A DNA stretch of 39,411 nt, taken from contig CAIJOK010000123.1 of assembly GCA_903822205.1 (NCBI GenBank), positions 1-39,411 on the forward strand, in the 5' to 3' direction. The translations under genes and the position numbers were made by a program. A model generated the notes under the pieces. It was not told the DNA's origin. It saw only the letters and a program-made list of their open reading frames with translations, and made no database searches. The stretch comes from an uncultured beta proteobacterium. GTDB lineage: Bacteria; Pseudomonadota; Gammaproteobacteria; Burkholderiales; Burkholderiaceae_C. Below, in pieces: positions 16,923-25,307 of this stretch; positions within the stretch are counted from its first letter, which is position 1; the number at the start of each line of letters is the position of its first letter.

Positions 16923-16948
16923 GGTGCGGGCATGCAATACGCCCCTAC
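16923..16948. repeat. 26-bp direct repeat flanking mqsA, copy 2
   Basis: Same sequence and orientation as 16476-16501, placed just upstream of the mqsA ribosome site and about 26 bases after the end of the RCC1 gene. Confidence 0.85.
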
Positions 16949-16974
16949 GCCGCGATGCAACATCCCACAGCGGC

Positions 16975-19900
16975 CTACGGCTTATTCACCCAAAAACCCG
17001 TGGTGGGCGATAAGGTACCCACAGGAGTATTGGGAAGGGTCACGAAATCAAGGTAACTCTTTTGTGTCAGATAGGTTGCCAGGTTGCCATCATTGGCCAG
17101 GTCGGGTGCCCAAAAGTACCAGCCCTTTTGAGTTGCATCCCAAGCCCACAGGGTTGTAAAGTTGATCGGCAAAATACCCACGGCCTGATGAAAGGCCAAT
17201 GGCGTAGGTTTGTCGCCCGTGGCCACCAGGTTCCAACCCTTGACCAATGCACGATGGCCTGTGCCCGTGGCAAAGCTGGCTGAGCTGACCGTCGTCCCCG
17301 CAGGCAGATTGAGCGTAAACCCTGCTTTTGCATTGACCCAAAAGCCTTCACCTGCCTGGATGGTGGTCAGTGCCTCATAGCCCTTGCCCGCCGCATAAGC
17401 CTTGCCGCCATCAGGCAATGTGGGCGAGTAAAAGGCCCATGCGCCCAGACTGTGCGTTGTGCCGGAGACCACCCACTTCCAGACCGTATTGACCTTGCTC
17501 TCATCACCCAGGGTGCTTGCAACATCCATAGCGGCCTCAATGCCATTGCCCAGCAGGTTCCAGCCAGTGACCAAAGGGGTTTGATCATCGGCATAGGACA
17601 CTGTTGTTGTGGTCATACTGGCTGTCGTGCTGGTGGTTTTTCCAGTTGACGTTGTTGTTGTGGCATGCGACGTGCTCGTTGATGTTGATGTGCTGGTCGA
17701 TGTCGTTGTGCTTGTGGTGGAGGTCGAAGGCGCAGATGTGGTTGGCGTGGTGACAGCCAATATGACTTTTGGACACGTGGGATTTGTACCGCCAAATGTG
17801 ACGATAGTCCTTGGCGTTCCTTTGGCGCTGGTTATGACGGGGATAGCGCAAATCAGGCCTCGGTCGGTCTGACGATTAAGCTGGTTATCCGGGTAGAGGG
17901 TGATTGTCTTGTCAGTCAGATTGCCATCAAACGCTGACTCAGTCACGGCGGTTGCATTACCTTGCTTCCAGCCAGTGCGTGTGTACACCACGGCAGTCAT
18001 CTGGGCCGCTGCTGCCTTGGCGTGCATCGCCTTCGCAGTTTTAAGGTTGCCTGGAGCGCTTTTGCCCGTCAACAGGGGCGAATCAGTAGGCAGCAAACCA
18101 TAAATGTAAAGAGAACCCACCTGGTTTTGTGCGGCAGCATCAAATCGTAAGGTCATGGAAACATCGCCACCCACCTCCGTTCGAACAAAGAAGTCCAATT
18201 GTTTGTCCGCAGGTAGGGGGTCGTTGGCAACATCAGGCAGCAGATCAAAATAACCATTTGCCATGCTGTTGAGCACCGGGGTTGGGCTGAGTTGGGTGGC
18301 CAAGGTGCCCAGTCCCAATTGGCCGTCAACATTGCGCCCCCAGGTCCAGACTGTGCCGTCAGCCTTGGTGGCGATGGTGTGATTGCCCCCTGCAACGATG
18401 GCAGTAAAGCCACTGCCGATGGTCGTTGGACTTGTTTTTGACAACTGGGTGCCATCGCCCAACTGACCGTAGGTGTTGTCCCCCCAAGCCACCAGGGTAC
18501 CGTCAGACTTGAGCGCTACGCTGTGGTTTTCACCCGCTGCGATGGCGCTGTAACCGCTGCCGATCACCTGGGGGGCAGACTGGGTGATCTGGGTGCCATC
18601 GCCCAATTGACCGTAGGTGTTGTTACCCCAGGCCACCAGGGTGCCATCGGACTTGAGCGCCAGGCTGTGAAAGTCGCCAGCCGCGACGGCACTGAAGCCG
18701 CTGCCAACCTGCGCTGGACTGGTGCTGGTTTGCTCCTTGCCCCATGCCATCAGCGAACCGTCGGTTTTGATCGCCACGGTGTGAGCAGCCCCCGCCGCTA
18801 CAGCGCGATAGTCGCTGCCCACCTGGGTTGGCAACGTGGCGCAGGGGTCTTCTCCACAGACCCAGCCGGTGACCACGCCAAGCCGCCCGCTGCCGTTGCT
18901 GCCCCACGCCCAAAGTGTGCCGTCATTTTTAAGTGCCACGGTGTGGTTGTATCCTGCCGAAACGGCACTGTAGTCGTAACCGACAAGCTTGGGGGCCGAA
19001 GCGGCAAAGGTATTGAGTGCAGGAAGGCCAAGCTGACCCACCGTGTTGGAACCCCATGTCCACAATGACCCGTCTAACTTGATCGCCACCGTGTGAGACA
19101 AGCCCGATTCCACTGTTTTAAAGCCAGAACCGATAGCTGTCGGCGTGGAATAGACCAATTTGCTGCTTATGCCAAGCTGGCCAGCGTGGTTTGCCCCCCA
19201 TGACCACAGACTACCATCCGACTTGACTGCAATGGTGTGTGCATTACCGCCTGACGCAGCAACGTAATCGCCGCCTATCGGTACCGGACTGGATCGATCT
19301 GTTTGGCTGCCATCGCCAAGCTGGTTGGCATAGTTGGACCCCCACGCCCACACAGTGCCGTCGGTTTTGATGGCAACAGTGTGATAGTCACCTGCCGCCA
19401 CATCACTGTAATTGATGCCAACCCGTGTCGGGCTGGCTTGCTGGCGGCTGACAGAGCCAATGCCCAGTTGCCCCGAATCATTGCGGCCCCACGCCATCAA
19501 GGTGCCGTTTGTTTTGAGGGCCAGGGTGTGGAACGACCCGGCTGTGACCGCTTTGTAGTCGCTTCCAACTTGGGTCGGACGCAGTATGGAGTCACTGACA
19601 CCCCCATTGCCAAGCTGGCCGTATGTGTTGTCACCCCACGCCCAAAGCGTACCGTCGCTCCTGAGAGCCAGGGTAAAGAAGTCCCCGGCAGCCACGGCAA
19701 CATAATTGTTGGCACTGCCGACTTGCCTTGGGCTGGAATGGTTGGTGACGGAGCCATCACCCAGTTGCCCGTTACGGTTGTCACCCCATGACCACAGTGT
19801 GCCGTCAGCCTTGAGTGCAACGGCGTGTTTCTCCCCCGCCGACACTGCGATGAAGTTGCTGTCACTGCCTATCTGCACCGGAATGGATCGGTAGGTCGTG

Positions 19901-21312
19901 GTGTCATCGCCCAGTTGTCCCGAACTGTTGTTGCCCCACGCCCACAAGGTGCCGTCCGTCTTGACAGCAAAGCTTTGGAACAAGCAGGCCGCAACCATTT
20001 GGTAGTTGTCTTCATCACCAATCTGTACCGGAGTGGGGCGGGTGGCCGTGGAGCCATCGCCAAGTTGCCCGAACTCGTTGCTTCCCCATGCCCACAAGGT
20101 GCCGTCCGTCTTGATCGCCAGGGTATGAGCCGCGCCTGAGGCCAAGGTGGACCGATCCTGACCAGAGGGTATCGCTTTGAAATTGTTGCCAATTGGATGG
20201 TGTACAGCCGTCTGTAGCATCAACCCCACTCCAAGCATGCCGCCTTGATCGCTACCCCAGCCCCAAAGTTGTCCGCTGCCGTCGATGGCAAACGATGATG
20301 AATAACCCGCCGCTGCCTTGACACCCCCTTTGAGGGTGCCGGCACCGGAAGATTGGGCTGTACGGACCAAGCGAACTTGAAGGGTGCTGCTTTTTGGTCG
20401 GTGGTAATCCAAGAAACCCGTGAAAAAATCAAAGCACCAGGCTTCGCTCAAATTGCCGGAATAAGCCGATGCCGACCAAAACGCCGACGCATCCGATTTT
20501 GGAAACAGACTGACATTGATATAAGAATCACCAGTGCCGTTGAAATCCACCAGGCTAAGAAGTTCATCCTCAGTCGGCAATCGCCAGTCTGTTTGACCGG
20601 CAACACTGCTGGTCAATATTTTGGCGGCATCCCATGTATAAGTCTTGACCGTACCCGTGCAAATGCCCGCGCTAAAGACCTGCCCTATGGCGCATTTTTG
20701 CCACATCAAACCCGTGGGGATATGCGTGACCGTGCCATCAGAATGATCCACGTAATCTGTATTTGGTCTTGAAATATTCAAAAGATCAAGAGACTGTCCG
20801 GCCCGCACGAGGCGTGCCTGGAAGGTAAAGCTCTGACCGTTGCTGCTCGCGTAGCCACCGCTGAAATCGACAACCCAAGCGTAGCCAGAATAGCTGGCAT
20901 CGGTCGAAGCCGACCAGAAACCCAGCGCGTCAGTATTTGGAAAAGCAAGCCTGTCGATCGCAGGGTTGTCAACCGACCGATCGACAATCGTCTGAAGCTC
21001 ACGAATACTGGGCAGCCGCCAATCGCTCTTGCCCGCAAACGTTAACGTCTTCGTTAGCGCATTGGCCTCATCCCATGTGTAACCAGGTGCTGTGCCGGTG
21101 CAGGTCGTTCGATCCCAGGTTTGGCCCATGGCGCACCGCATCCACACCAGCCCTGTGGTCGGGTCGGTGACTGTGCCGTCCCCATTGTCAGAATAAGTCT
21201 TGGCCGCCAGTGCCGTCCCCGCCCCCACCCCCACCCCCACCCCCACCCCCACCATCAGGCTGGTCAGCACCAGCCAGCGAAACAGATTAAGAAATCCAGC
21301 AAGCACCTTCAT
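16975..21312 (-). CDS. Large secreted protein: two DUF1566 modules, 14 RCC1 repeats, Thr/Ser linker, C-terminal GWNL repeats
   Basis: A 1445-aa protein. Residues 1-37 are a signal peptide with an odd GVGVGVGVG core. DUF1566 module 1 (about 38-173: GLVWMRCAMGQTW, DWRLPSIRELQTIVD, GFWSAS) and module 2 (about 185-320: GLMWQKCAIG, DWRLPTEDELLSLVD, AFWSAS) follow. Residues about 330-1017 hold 14 RCC1-like repeats (GTLWAWGSNEFGQLGDG type), enough for two seven-bladed propellers. About 1018-1180 is an unassigned beta-rich region. About 1187-1240 is a Thr/Ser-rich linker. The last 200 residues hold two related blocks starting GWNLLGNG and GWNLVATG. Likely an extracellular binding protein. Module 1's lectin loop region aligns with the DGR template. 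It opens the DGR locus and has an AAAGGATG ribosome site. Confidence 0.85.
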   Translation of the reverse strand: MKVLAGFLNLFRWLVLTSLMVGVGVGVGVGAGTALAAKTYSDNGDGTVTDPTTGLVWMRCAMGQTWDRTTCTGTAPGYTWDEANALTKTLTFAGKSDWRLPSIRELQTIVDRSVDNPAIDRLAFPNTDALGFWSASTDASYSGYAWVVDFSGGYASSNGQSFTFQARLVRAGQSLDLLNISRPNTDYVDHSDGTVTHIPTGLMWQKCAIGQVFSAGICTGTVKTYTWDAAKILTSSVAGQTDWRLPTEDELLSLVDFNGTGDSYINVSLFPKSDASAFWSASAYSGNLSEAWCFDFFTGFLDYHRPKSSTLQVRLVRTAQSSGAGTLKGGVKAAAGYSSSFAIDGSGQLWGWGSDQGGMLGVGLMLQTAVHHPIGNNFKAIPSGQDRSTLASGAAHTLAIKTDGTLWAWGSNEFGQLGDGSTATRPTPVQIGDEDNYQMVAACLFQSFAVKTDGTLWAWGNNSSGQLGDDTTTYRSIPVQIGSDSNFIAVSAGEKHAVALKADGTLWSWGDNRNGQLGDGSVTNHSSPRQVGSANNYVAVAAGDFFTLALRSDGTLWAWGDNTYGQLGNGGVSDSILRPTQVGSDYKAVTAGSFHTLALKTNGTLMAWGRNDSGQLGIGSVSRQQASPTRVGINYSDVAAGDYHTVAIKTDGTVWAWGSNYANQLGDGSQTDRSSPVPIGGDYVAASGGNAHTIAVKSDGSLWSWGANHAGQLGISSKLVYSTPTAIGSGFKTVESGLSHTVAIKLDGSLWTWGSNTVGQLGLPALNTFAASAPKLVGYDYSAVSAGYNHTVALKNDGTLWAWGSNGSGRLGVVTGWVCGEDPCATLPTQVGSDYRAVAAGAAHTVAIKTDGSLMAWGKEQTSTSPAQVGSGFSAVAAGDFHSLALKSDGTLVAWGNNTYGQLGDGTQITQSAPQVIGSGYSAIAAGENHSVALKSDGTLVAWGDNTYGQLGDGTQLSKTSPTTIGSGFTAIVAGGNHTIATKADGTVWTWGRNVDGQLGLGTLATQLSPTPVLNSMANGYFDLLPDVANDPLPADKQLDFFVRTEVGGDVSMTLRFDAAAQNQVGSLYIYGLLPTDSPLLTGKSAPGNLKTAKAMHAKAAAAQMTAVVYTRTGWKQGNATAVTESAFDGNLTDKTITLYPDNQLNRQTDRGLICAIPVITSAKGTPRTIVTFGGTNPTCPKVILAVTTPTTSAPSTSTTSTTTSTSTSTSTSTSHATTTTSTGKTTSTTASMTTTTVSYADDQTPLVTGWNLLGNGIEAAMDVASTLGDESKVNTVWKWVVSGTTHSLGAWAFYSPTLPDGGKAYAAGKGYEALTTIQAGEGFWVNAKAGFTLNLPAGTTVSSASFATGTGHRALVKGWNLVATGDKPTPLAFHQAVGILPINFTTLWAWDATQKGWYFWAPDLANDGNLATYLTQKSYLDFVTLPNTPVGTLSPTTGFWVNKP
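20353..20484 (-). other. DUF1566 module 2 VR-equivalent segment (fixed)
   Basis: Residues 277-320 of the RCC1 protein, 44 codons, the same length as the active VR. It keeps FWSASAYSG and QVRLVR but is too diverged at all base types for adenine-directed mutation to be recognised. Best seen as a static homologue. Confidence 0.5.
20794..20922 (-). other. Probable fossil VR in DUF1566 module 1
   Basis: 43 codons (residues 131-173) align with TR without gaps. By hand count 24 of 40 TR adenines are changed but only 13 of the 89 other bases, the bias expected of adenine mutagenesis plus later drift. The initiation end has 5 changes in 27 bases against the active VR, so current targeting is doubtful. 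Confidence 0.7.
21222..21251. repeat. Hexanucleotide tandem repeat (CCCCCA x5) in a signal peptide
   Basis: Five perfect CCCCCA units on the + strand encode the Gly-Val repeat in the signal-peptide core of the RCC1 protein. Unit-number changes would alter signal length without shifting the frame. Confidence 0.9.
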
Positions 21313-21877
21313 GGTGGCATCCTTTCAGATTGGGTGATCAAGCGAACATCTTATCCCAAAAATTAGCAGTAATTGGCGCTATTTGGCCCTCTTTGGCCCT
21401 ATGTAACAGGTGTTTTATGAGGGGTTTGCACCATTACCTATAGCAGCAAATGCAGGCTGGACGGGCGTTAGCTGGCATTTTGGTTTGTCGCAACGTGGGC
21501 TTAAATGCCAATTGGGGTTCTACGCCCAAACCGGCGGAATTTATCCATCTCATGAAATCTGATTGACGGCAAACCTGTTGCACACGGTTTCCGTATGGAG
21601 ATGCAATCCGACTGTGTTTTTCGTACAGTTTTTTGCTTCAAACCGGCCAATAAAAAGCGAATCAGCTCCATGGTCGCCAAACAGGTGTTTTCCGTCAAGA
21701 TCGAACCAATGCTGACTTTGCGACGAATTGGAGACGTATGGAGGGTCCAGCCTGATGCCGCCCTTGACGGTACGTTCATGGTACGTTCGGTCGTGTGGCT
21801 ATCATCTTGCCCATGCCCCCCAGTTGCCCGACGACACCGATTGCGCACATTCTGTTCCTTGCAAAATTATCCAAACG
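21313..21877. other. Long intergenic region before ribD
   Basis: About 560 bases with no secure gene. It must hold the promoter of the RCC1 gene (minus) and of ribD (plus). A doubled TTTGGCCCT motif lies near 21382-21402. Frames on both strands are open for 80-115 codons here (for example minus strand 21501-21776) but overlap each other and match no family I recognise. No FMN-riboswitch-like structure was recognised by eye. Confidence 0.4.
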
Positions 21878-22984
21878 ATGAAGGCATCTTTTTCATGGAT
21901 GGACCAGGCCTTGGCCCTGGCCGCCAAAAGCCAGCACATCACATCGCCTAACCCCCGCGTGGGCTGCGTCATCACCCGCGCAGATGGGCAGATTTTGGGC
22001 ATGGGGCATACCCAGCAAGCAGGTGGCCCTCACGCCGAGATCATGGCCCTGCAAGACGCTTGCGCCAAAGGCCATTCGCTGGCTGGGGCCACCGTCCATG
22101 TCACGCTTGAGCCTTGCTGTCACACCGGTCGCACCGGCCCGTGTTGCGATGCCCTGATCGCAGCAGGTGTCGCCAAGGTGGTGGCCAGTCTGGCTGACCC
22201 CAACCCCCGGGTGGCAGGCCAGGGTTTTGCGCGACTGCGGGCAGCAGGCATTGAGGTGCTGACCGGCCCTGGCGCGTCAGCGTCGCGTGAACTCAATCTT
22301 GGCTTTTTTAGCCGCATGTTGCGACAACGGCCCTGGGTACGGCTCAAAATTGCGGCATCGCTGGACGGTCAAACGGCGCTGACCAATGGCCGCAGCCAAT
22401 GGATCACCGCCGAGGCCGCCCGCGCTGACGGCCATGCCTGGCGTGCAAAGTCTTGCGCCGTGCTGACGGGCATTGGCACCGTGCTGGCCGATAACCCCCG
22501 CTTGGACGTGCGTTGGCCTGATGCGGTGCGACAGCCTGCCGTGGTGGTGCTGGACAGTCGTTTGCAAACCCCACCGGATGCACGTCTTTTGGAGGCCTGT
22601 CGTGCCCGTTATCTCTACACCGCCGTCCAAGGCAGCCCGCTTGCACCCGCGCTGCATCAGCAAGGTGCCACGGTGATCGACATGCCTGATGCCAAGGGCC
22701 AGGTTGATCTGCTGTTCATGCTGCACGACTTGGCAAAGCGCGAGATCAACTGGCTTCACGTTGAGGCCGGTGCTAGGCTCAACGGTGCGCTGATGGGGGC
22801 GGGGCTGGTCGATGAACTGCTGGTCTATCTGGCCCCCAAGATGCTGGGGGCAGGGCGCGGCATGGCGCAGTGGGGGCCTTTGCACGACCTGACGCAGGCA
22901 CTGCCGCTGACGTTTGTATCGACAGAGACCGTGGGCACTGACCTGCGGGTGGTGGCCCGCGTCTGCGGCAGCGACGCATTTTGA
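21878..22984 (+). CDS. ribD: Bifunctional riboflavin biosynthesis deaminase/reductase
   Basis: A 368-aa enzyme carrying out the second and third steps of riboflavin synthesis: deamination of the pyrimidine ring, then NADPH-dependent reduction of the ribosyl side chain. The N-terminal deaminase has NPRVGCVI, GGPHAEIMAL (zinc His and catalytic Glu) and LEPCCHTGRTGPCCDAL (zinc cysteines; slightly unusual against the common PCxxxGRTPPC). The C-terminal reductase starts RPWVRLKIAASLDGQTAL and has LTGIGTVLADNP and HVEAGARLNGALM. Length fits RibD. The start MKASFSWMDQALALA at 21878 is chosen; the methionine at 21896 is an alternative. Its stop overlaps the start of the next gene. Cytoplasmic. Confidence 0.93.
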   Translation: MKASFSWMDQALALAAKSQHITSPNPRVGCVITRADGQILGMGHTQQAGGPHAEIMALQDACAKGHSLAGATVHVTLEPCCHTGRTGPCCDALIAAGVAKVVASLADPNPRVAGQGFARLRAAGIEVLTGPGASASRELNLGFFSRMLRQRPWVRLKIAASLDGQTALTNGRSQWITAEAARADGHAWRAKSCAVLTGIGTVLADNPRLDVRWPDAVRQPAVVVLDSRLQTPPDARLLEACRARYLYTAVQGSPLAPALHQQGATVIDMPDAKGQVDLLFMLHDLAKREINWLHVEAGARLNGALMGAGLVDELLVYLAPKMLGAGRGMAQWGPLHDLTQALPLTFVSTETVGTDLRVVARVCGSDAF

Positions 22985-25173
22985 TGGCTGTACCGGCAAA
23001 GCCCGTGATGGTTGCAGGCCTGCTGGCGCTGATGATGGTGTGTGTGCCTGCCGCCGGTGCTCGCACCGAGTACCTGCTGCAAGACACCCTCAAGTCCATC
23101 CTGGTGGTTTCTTTTGGACTGGCTGCGGCGTGGGTTTATTTTTGGCCCCGGGTGCAGGGCAGTCTGAGGGTTCGACTGCACGGGGTGTTGGTGTTGCCCG
23201 TGATGCTGATGCTGTATGCCCTGGGCAGCATGGTCTGGTCGCATACCTATTTGGGCGGCGTTGAGGCTGTTCGCTGGTTCGTCTTTAGCCTGCTGACGCT
23301 GGTGGGAATGAACAGCCTGACGCACCAACGCATGATGTGGACGCAAAAGCGCGTCGAGCTACTGGCCTGGGGCGTTCATCTGGGGGCGGTGGCGGCATCG
23401 CTCTGGGGGGCCTTGCAATTCTGGTTTGACTGGTCTTTTTTTGCGCAAGGCCCCAGTCCGGCCTCTACCTTTGTCAATCGCAACTTTTTGGCCGAATTTG
23501 TCGTCTGCACCCTGCCTTGGTCGGTATGGCTGCTCACCCGTCTGCACGACAAAACCAGCGTTTATTTGCAGACGTTTGCGCTGGGGCTGAACGTGGTGGT
23601 CCTGATGATGACCGGTACGCGGTCGGCCCTGGTGGGTCTTGTCGTGCTGATGGTGGTTTTGCCCATGCTGGTGGTGGTCTATCGCCGGTATGCGGTGTCG
23701 TCAGGCTGGCATCCACGTCATGTCATCGGACTGGTGGCGGTGTTTGCGCTGACCATTTTTGCGCTGGGACGATTGCCCACGATCAACCATGCGTTGATCC
23801 ATGACTTTGGCCACGGCACGGCCATCGACCGCGCAGGGTCCAGATCGCTGTCGGTAGCACGGGCTAATGAATACCGTAGCGGGTCGTTTGCTGTGCGCAC
23901 TCTGATGTGGCAGGCCACCACGCGAATGATCGCCGCGCACCCCGTGGCGGGCGTGGGAGCCGGTGCCTGGGAGGTTCAAATTCCGCTGTACCAAACGGCC
24001 AGTTTGCTGGAGACCGACTATTACGCCCACAACGAGCCTTTGCAATTGCTGGCCGAATATGGCCTGACGGGCGGGCTGTTTTTGCTGTTGCTCCTAGGCT
24101 ACCTGTGCCGATCGACGTACACCACCCTTGCAGCCAGGTCACTACAGGCGCGGCGCGAGGCCCCGCAGCGGGCCTTTATTCTGTCCAGTCTGGGGGTGTT
24201 GTTGCTGGTCAGTCTGGCCGGGTTTCCGTGGCGAATGGCCGGCACGGGTGCTCTGTTTGCCCTGGGACTGGCGGTGCTGGCGGGGTCTGACCTGCGTATC
24301 CACACGCGCCGCCAAACTTTCCGATCCGGTGTCTGGGGTGGGCCTTTGACTTGGTGCTGGTGCTGGCGTTGTCGCCGCCCTGATGCCATGGCGGTCTTGA
24401 GCGGACTGGCCGTGGTGACAGGTGTGGCGATTTACGTTGCACAGCAGGCCATTGAATGCGAGGCCCAACTGGTTGCGGCCACCCGCATCGCGATGTCCAT
24501 TTCGGCATCGGGCGTTCCTAATGACCCCATGTGGGCCGAGCACAAGTCCAAGATGTTGCAGCAGGTGTATGCCGGCATTCGCATCAACCCCCATTACCGC
24601 AAAATTACGCCCATCGTGGCCGACTCTCTGGCCAGTTGGGGCGATTGGCCCAATGCGGTACGGGTGTGGCAGTCGGTGCTGGCATCGCGACCGAATGTGG
24701 TGATCTTGCAGGCCAATGTGGCGCGTGGCCTGCTGTATGCGGGCGATGTGGCAGGGGCCACCACTTACCTGGATCGTGCCCTGCGCATTCAGCCTGATGC
24801 GCCGACGTTGCCGTCATTGCAGGTGTTGCTTTGGAGCCGTACGGGCCACTTGCAACAGGCCCTGGCACAGGCACAGACGCTGTTGGCATCCGGGGTGATC
24901 GACGCTGATCTGGTGCAGGTGGCCTATACGCTGGGGTTACGGCAAAACCGCCCAGACGTGGCCATCAGGGCGCTCACGCTGGGCATCCAGACCTGGCCTA
25001 ACCGCGCTGTCGATGGCTGGATCAAACTGGGCGATATTTACAGCCAGGCCCAGGCCCATGACCCCGCCAAAGCCACGCACGCCTACCAGCAGGCACTGCA
25101 AACCGTCGATCCGGCCTATCGGCAGTGGGTGCTGGACAAAATTCCGGCATCCTACAGGGCGCAGATGGAATGA
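22984..25173 (+). CDS. O-antigen ligase family (Wzy_C) membrane protein with C-terminal TPR region
   Basis: A 729-aa inner-membrane protein. Residues 1-440 hold about 12 hydrophobic segments. The periplasmic loop has the Wzy_C signature: FAVRTLMWQATTRMIAAHPV, AGVGAGAWE, then YYAHNEPLQLLAEYGLTGG (the R...HP..G.G...HN..L...E.G pattern of WaaL, and of O-linked protein glycosyltransferases such as PglL). After a last membrane segment, residues about 500-729 form TPR-like helical repeats (NAVRVWQSVLASRPNV, ATTYLDRALRIQPDAP, AIRALTLGIQTWPN). The ligase-plus-TPR form is common in beta/gammaproteobacteria and could act on lipid A core or on pilin-type proteins. ATG 22984 overlaps the ribD stop (TGATG), so the genes are coupled despite unrelated roles. 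Confidence 0.85.
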   Translation: MAVPAKPVMVAGLLALMMVCVPAAGARTEYLLQDTLKSILVVSFGLAAAWVYFWPRVQGSLRVRLHGVLVLPVMLMLYALGSMVWSHTYLGGVEAVRWFVFSLLTLVGMNSLTHQRMMWTQKRVELLAWGVHLGAVAASLWGALQFWFDWSFFAQGPSPASTFVNRNFLAEFVVCTLPWSVWLLTRLHDKTSVYLQTFALGLNVVVLMMTGTRSALVGLVVLMVVLPMLVVVYRRYAVSSGWHPRHVIGLVAVFALTIFALGRLPTINHALIHDFGHGTAIDRAGSRSLSVARANEYRSGSFAVRTLMWQATTRMIAAHPVAGVGAGAWEVQIPLYQTASLLETDYYAHNEPLQLLAEYGLTGGLFLLLLLGYLCRSTYTTLAARSLQARREAPQRAFILSSLGVLLLVSLAGFPWRMAGTGALFALGLAVLAGSDLRIHTRRQTFRSGVWGGPLTWCWCWRCRRPDAMAVLSGLAVVTGVAIYVAQQAIECEAQLVAATRIAMSISASGVPNDPMWAEHKSKMLQQVYAGIRINPHYRKITPIVADSLASWGDWPNAVRVWQSVLASRPNVVILQANVARGLLYAGDVAGATTYLDRALRIQPDAPTLPSLQVLLWSRTGHLQQALAQAQTLLASGVIDADLVQVAYTLGLRQNRPDVAIRALTLGIQTWPNRAVDGWIKLGDIYSQAQAHDPAKATHAYQQALQTVDPAYRQWVLDKIPASYRAQME

Positions 25174-25307
25174 TCACGGGATTACACATCACCCTTGCCG
25201 TATTGTTTACAAAAAGTAATAGACACATAATTTTCATCATAAATTGAAAATATGCACGTTTGTTAAGCATACAGTGCTATTGTTTTTATATTTTTAACGT
25301 ATAAAAT

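Noticed and set aside
16905-16925. MqsA operator (AACCT-N-AGGTT) before mqsA.
   Set aside because: Only a partial ACCTAAGG match exists, overlapping the ribosome site; not enough to call.
16476-16948. Integron attC sites around mqsA.
   Set aside because: The repeats are only 26 bp with a simple palindrome and lack GTTRRRY-type core sites and the paired inner boxes; no integrase is present.
18300-20300. Regularly spaced similar blocks resembling a CRISPR array or tandem DNA repeat.
   Set aside because: They are coding RCC1 protein repeats of about 50 codons with variable DNA sequence and no constant spacer/repeat pattern.
20353-20484. DUF1566 module 2 as an active VR.
   Set aside because: Same length as VR but differs from TR at all base types, including the initiation end, so no adenine-specific signature remains.
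21501-21848. Minus-strand 115-codon frame upstream of ribD as a gene or transposase remnant.
   Set aside because: No recognisable motif, no ribosome site and competing frames on the other strand; left as unassigned intergenic sequence.
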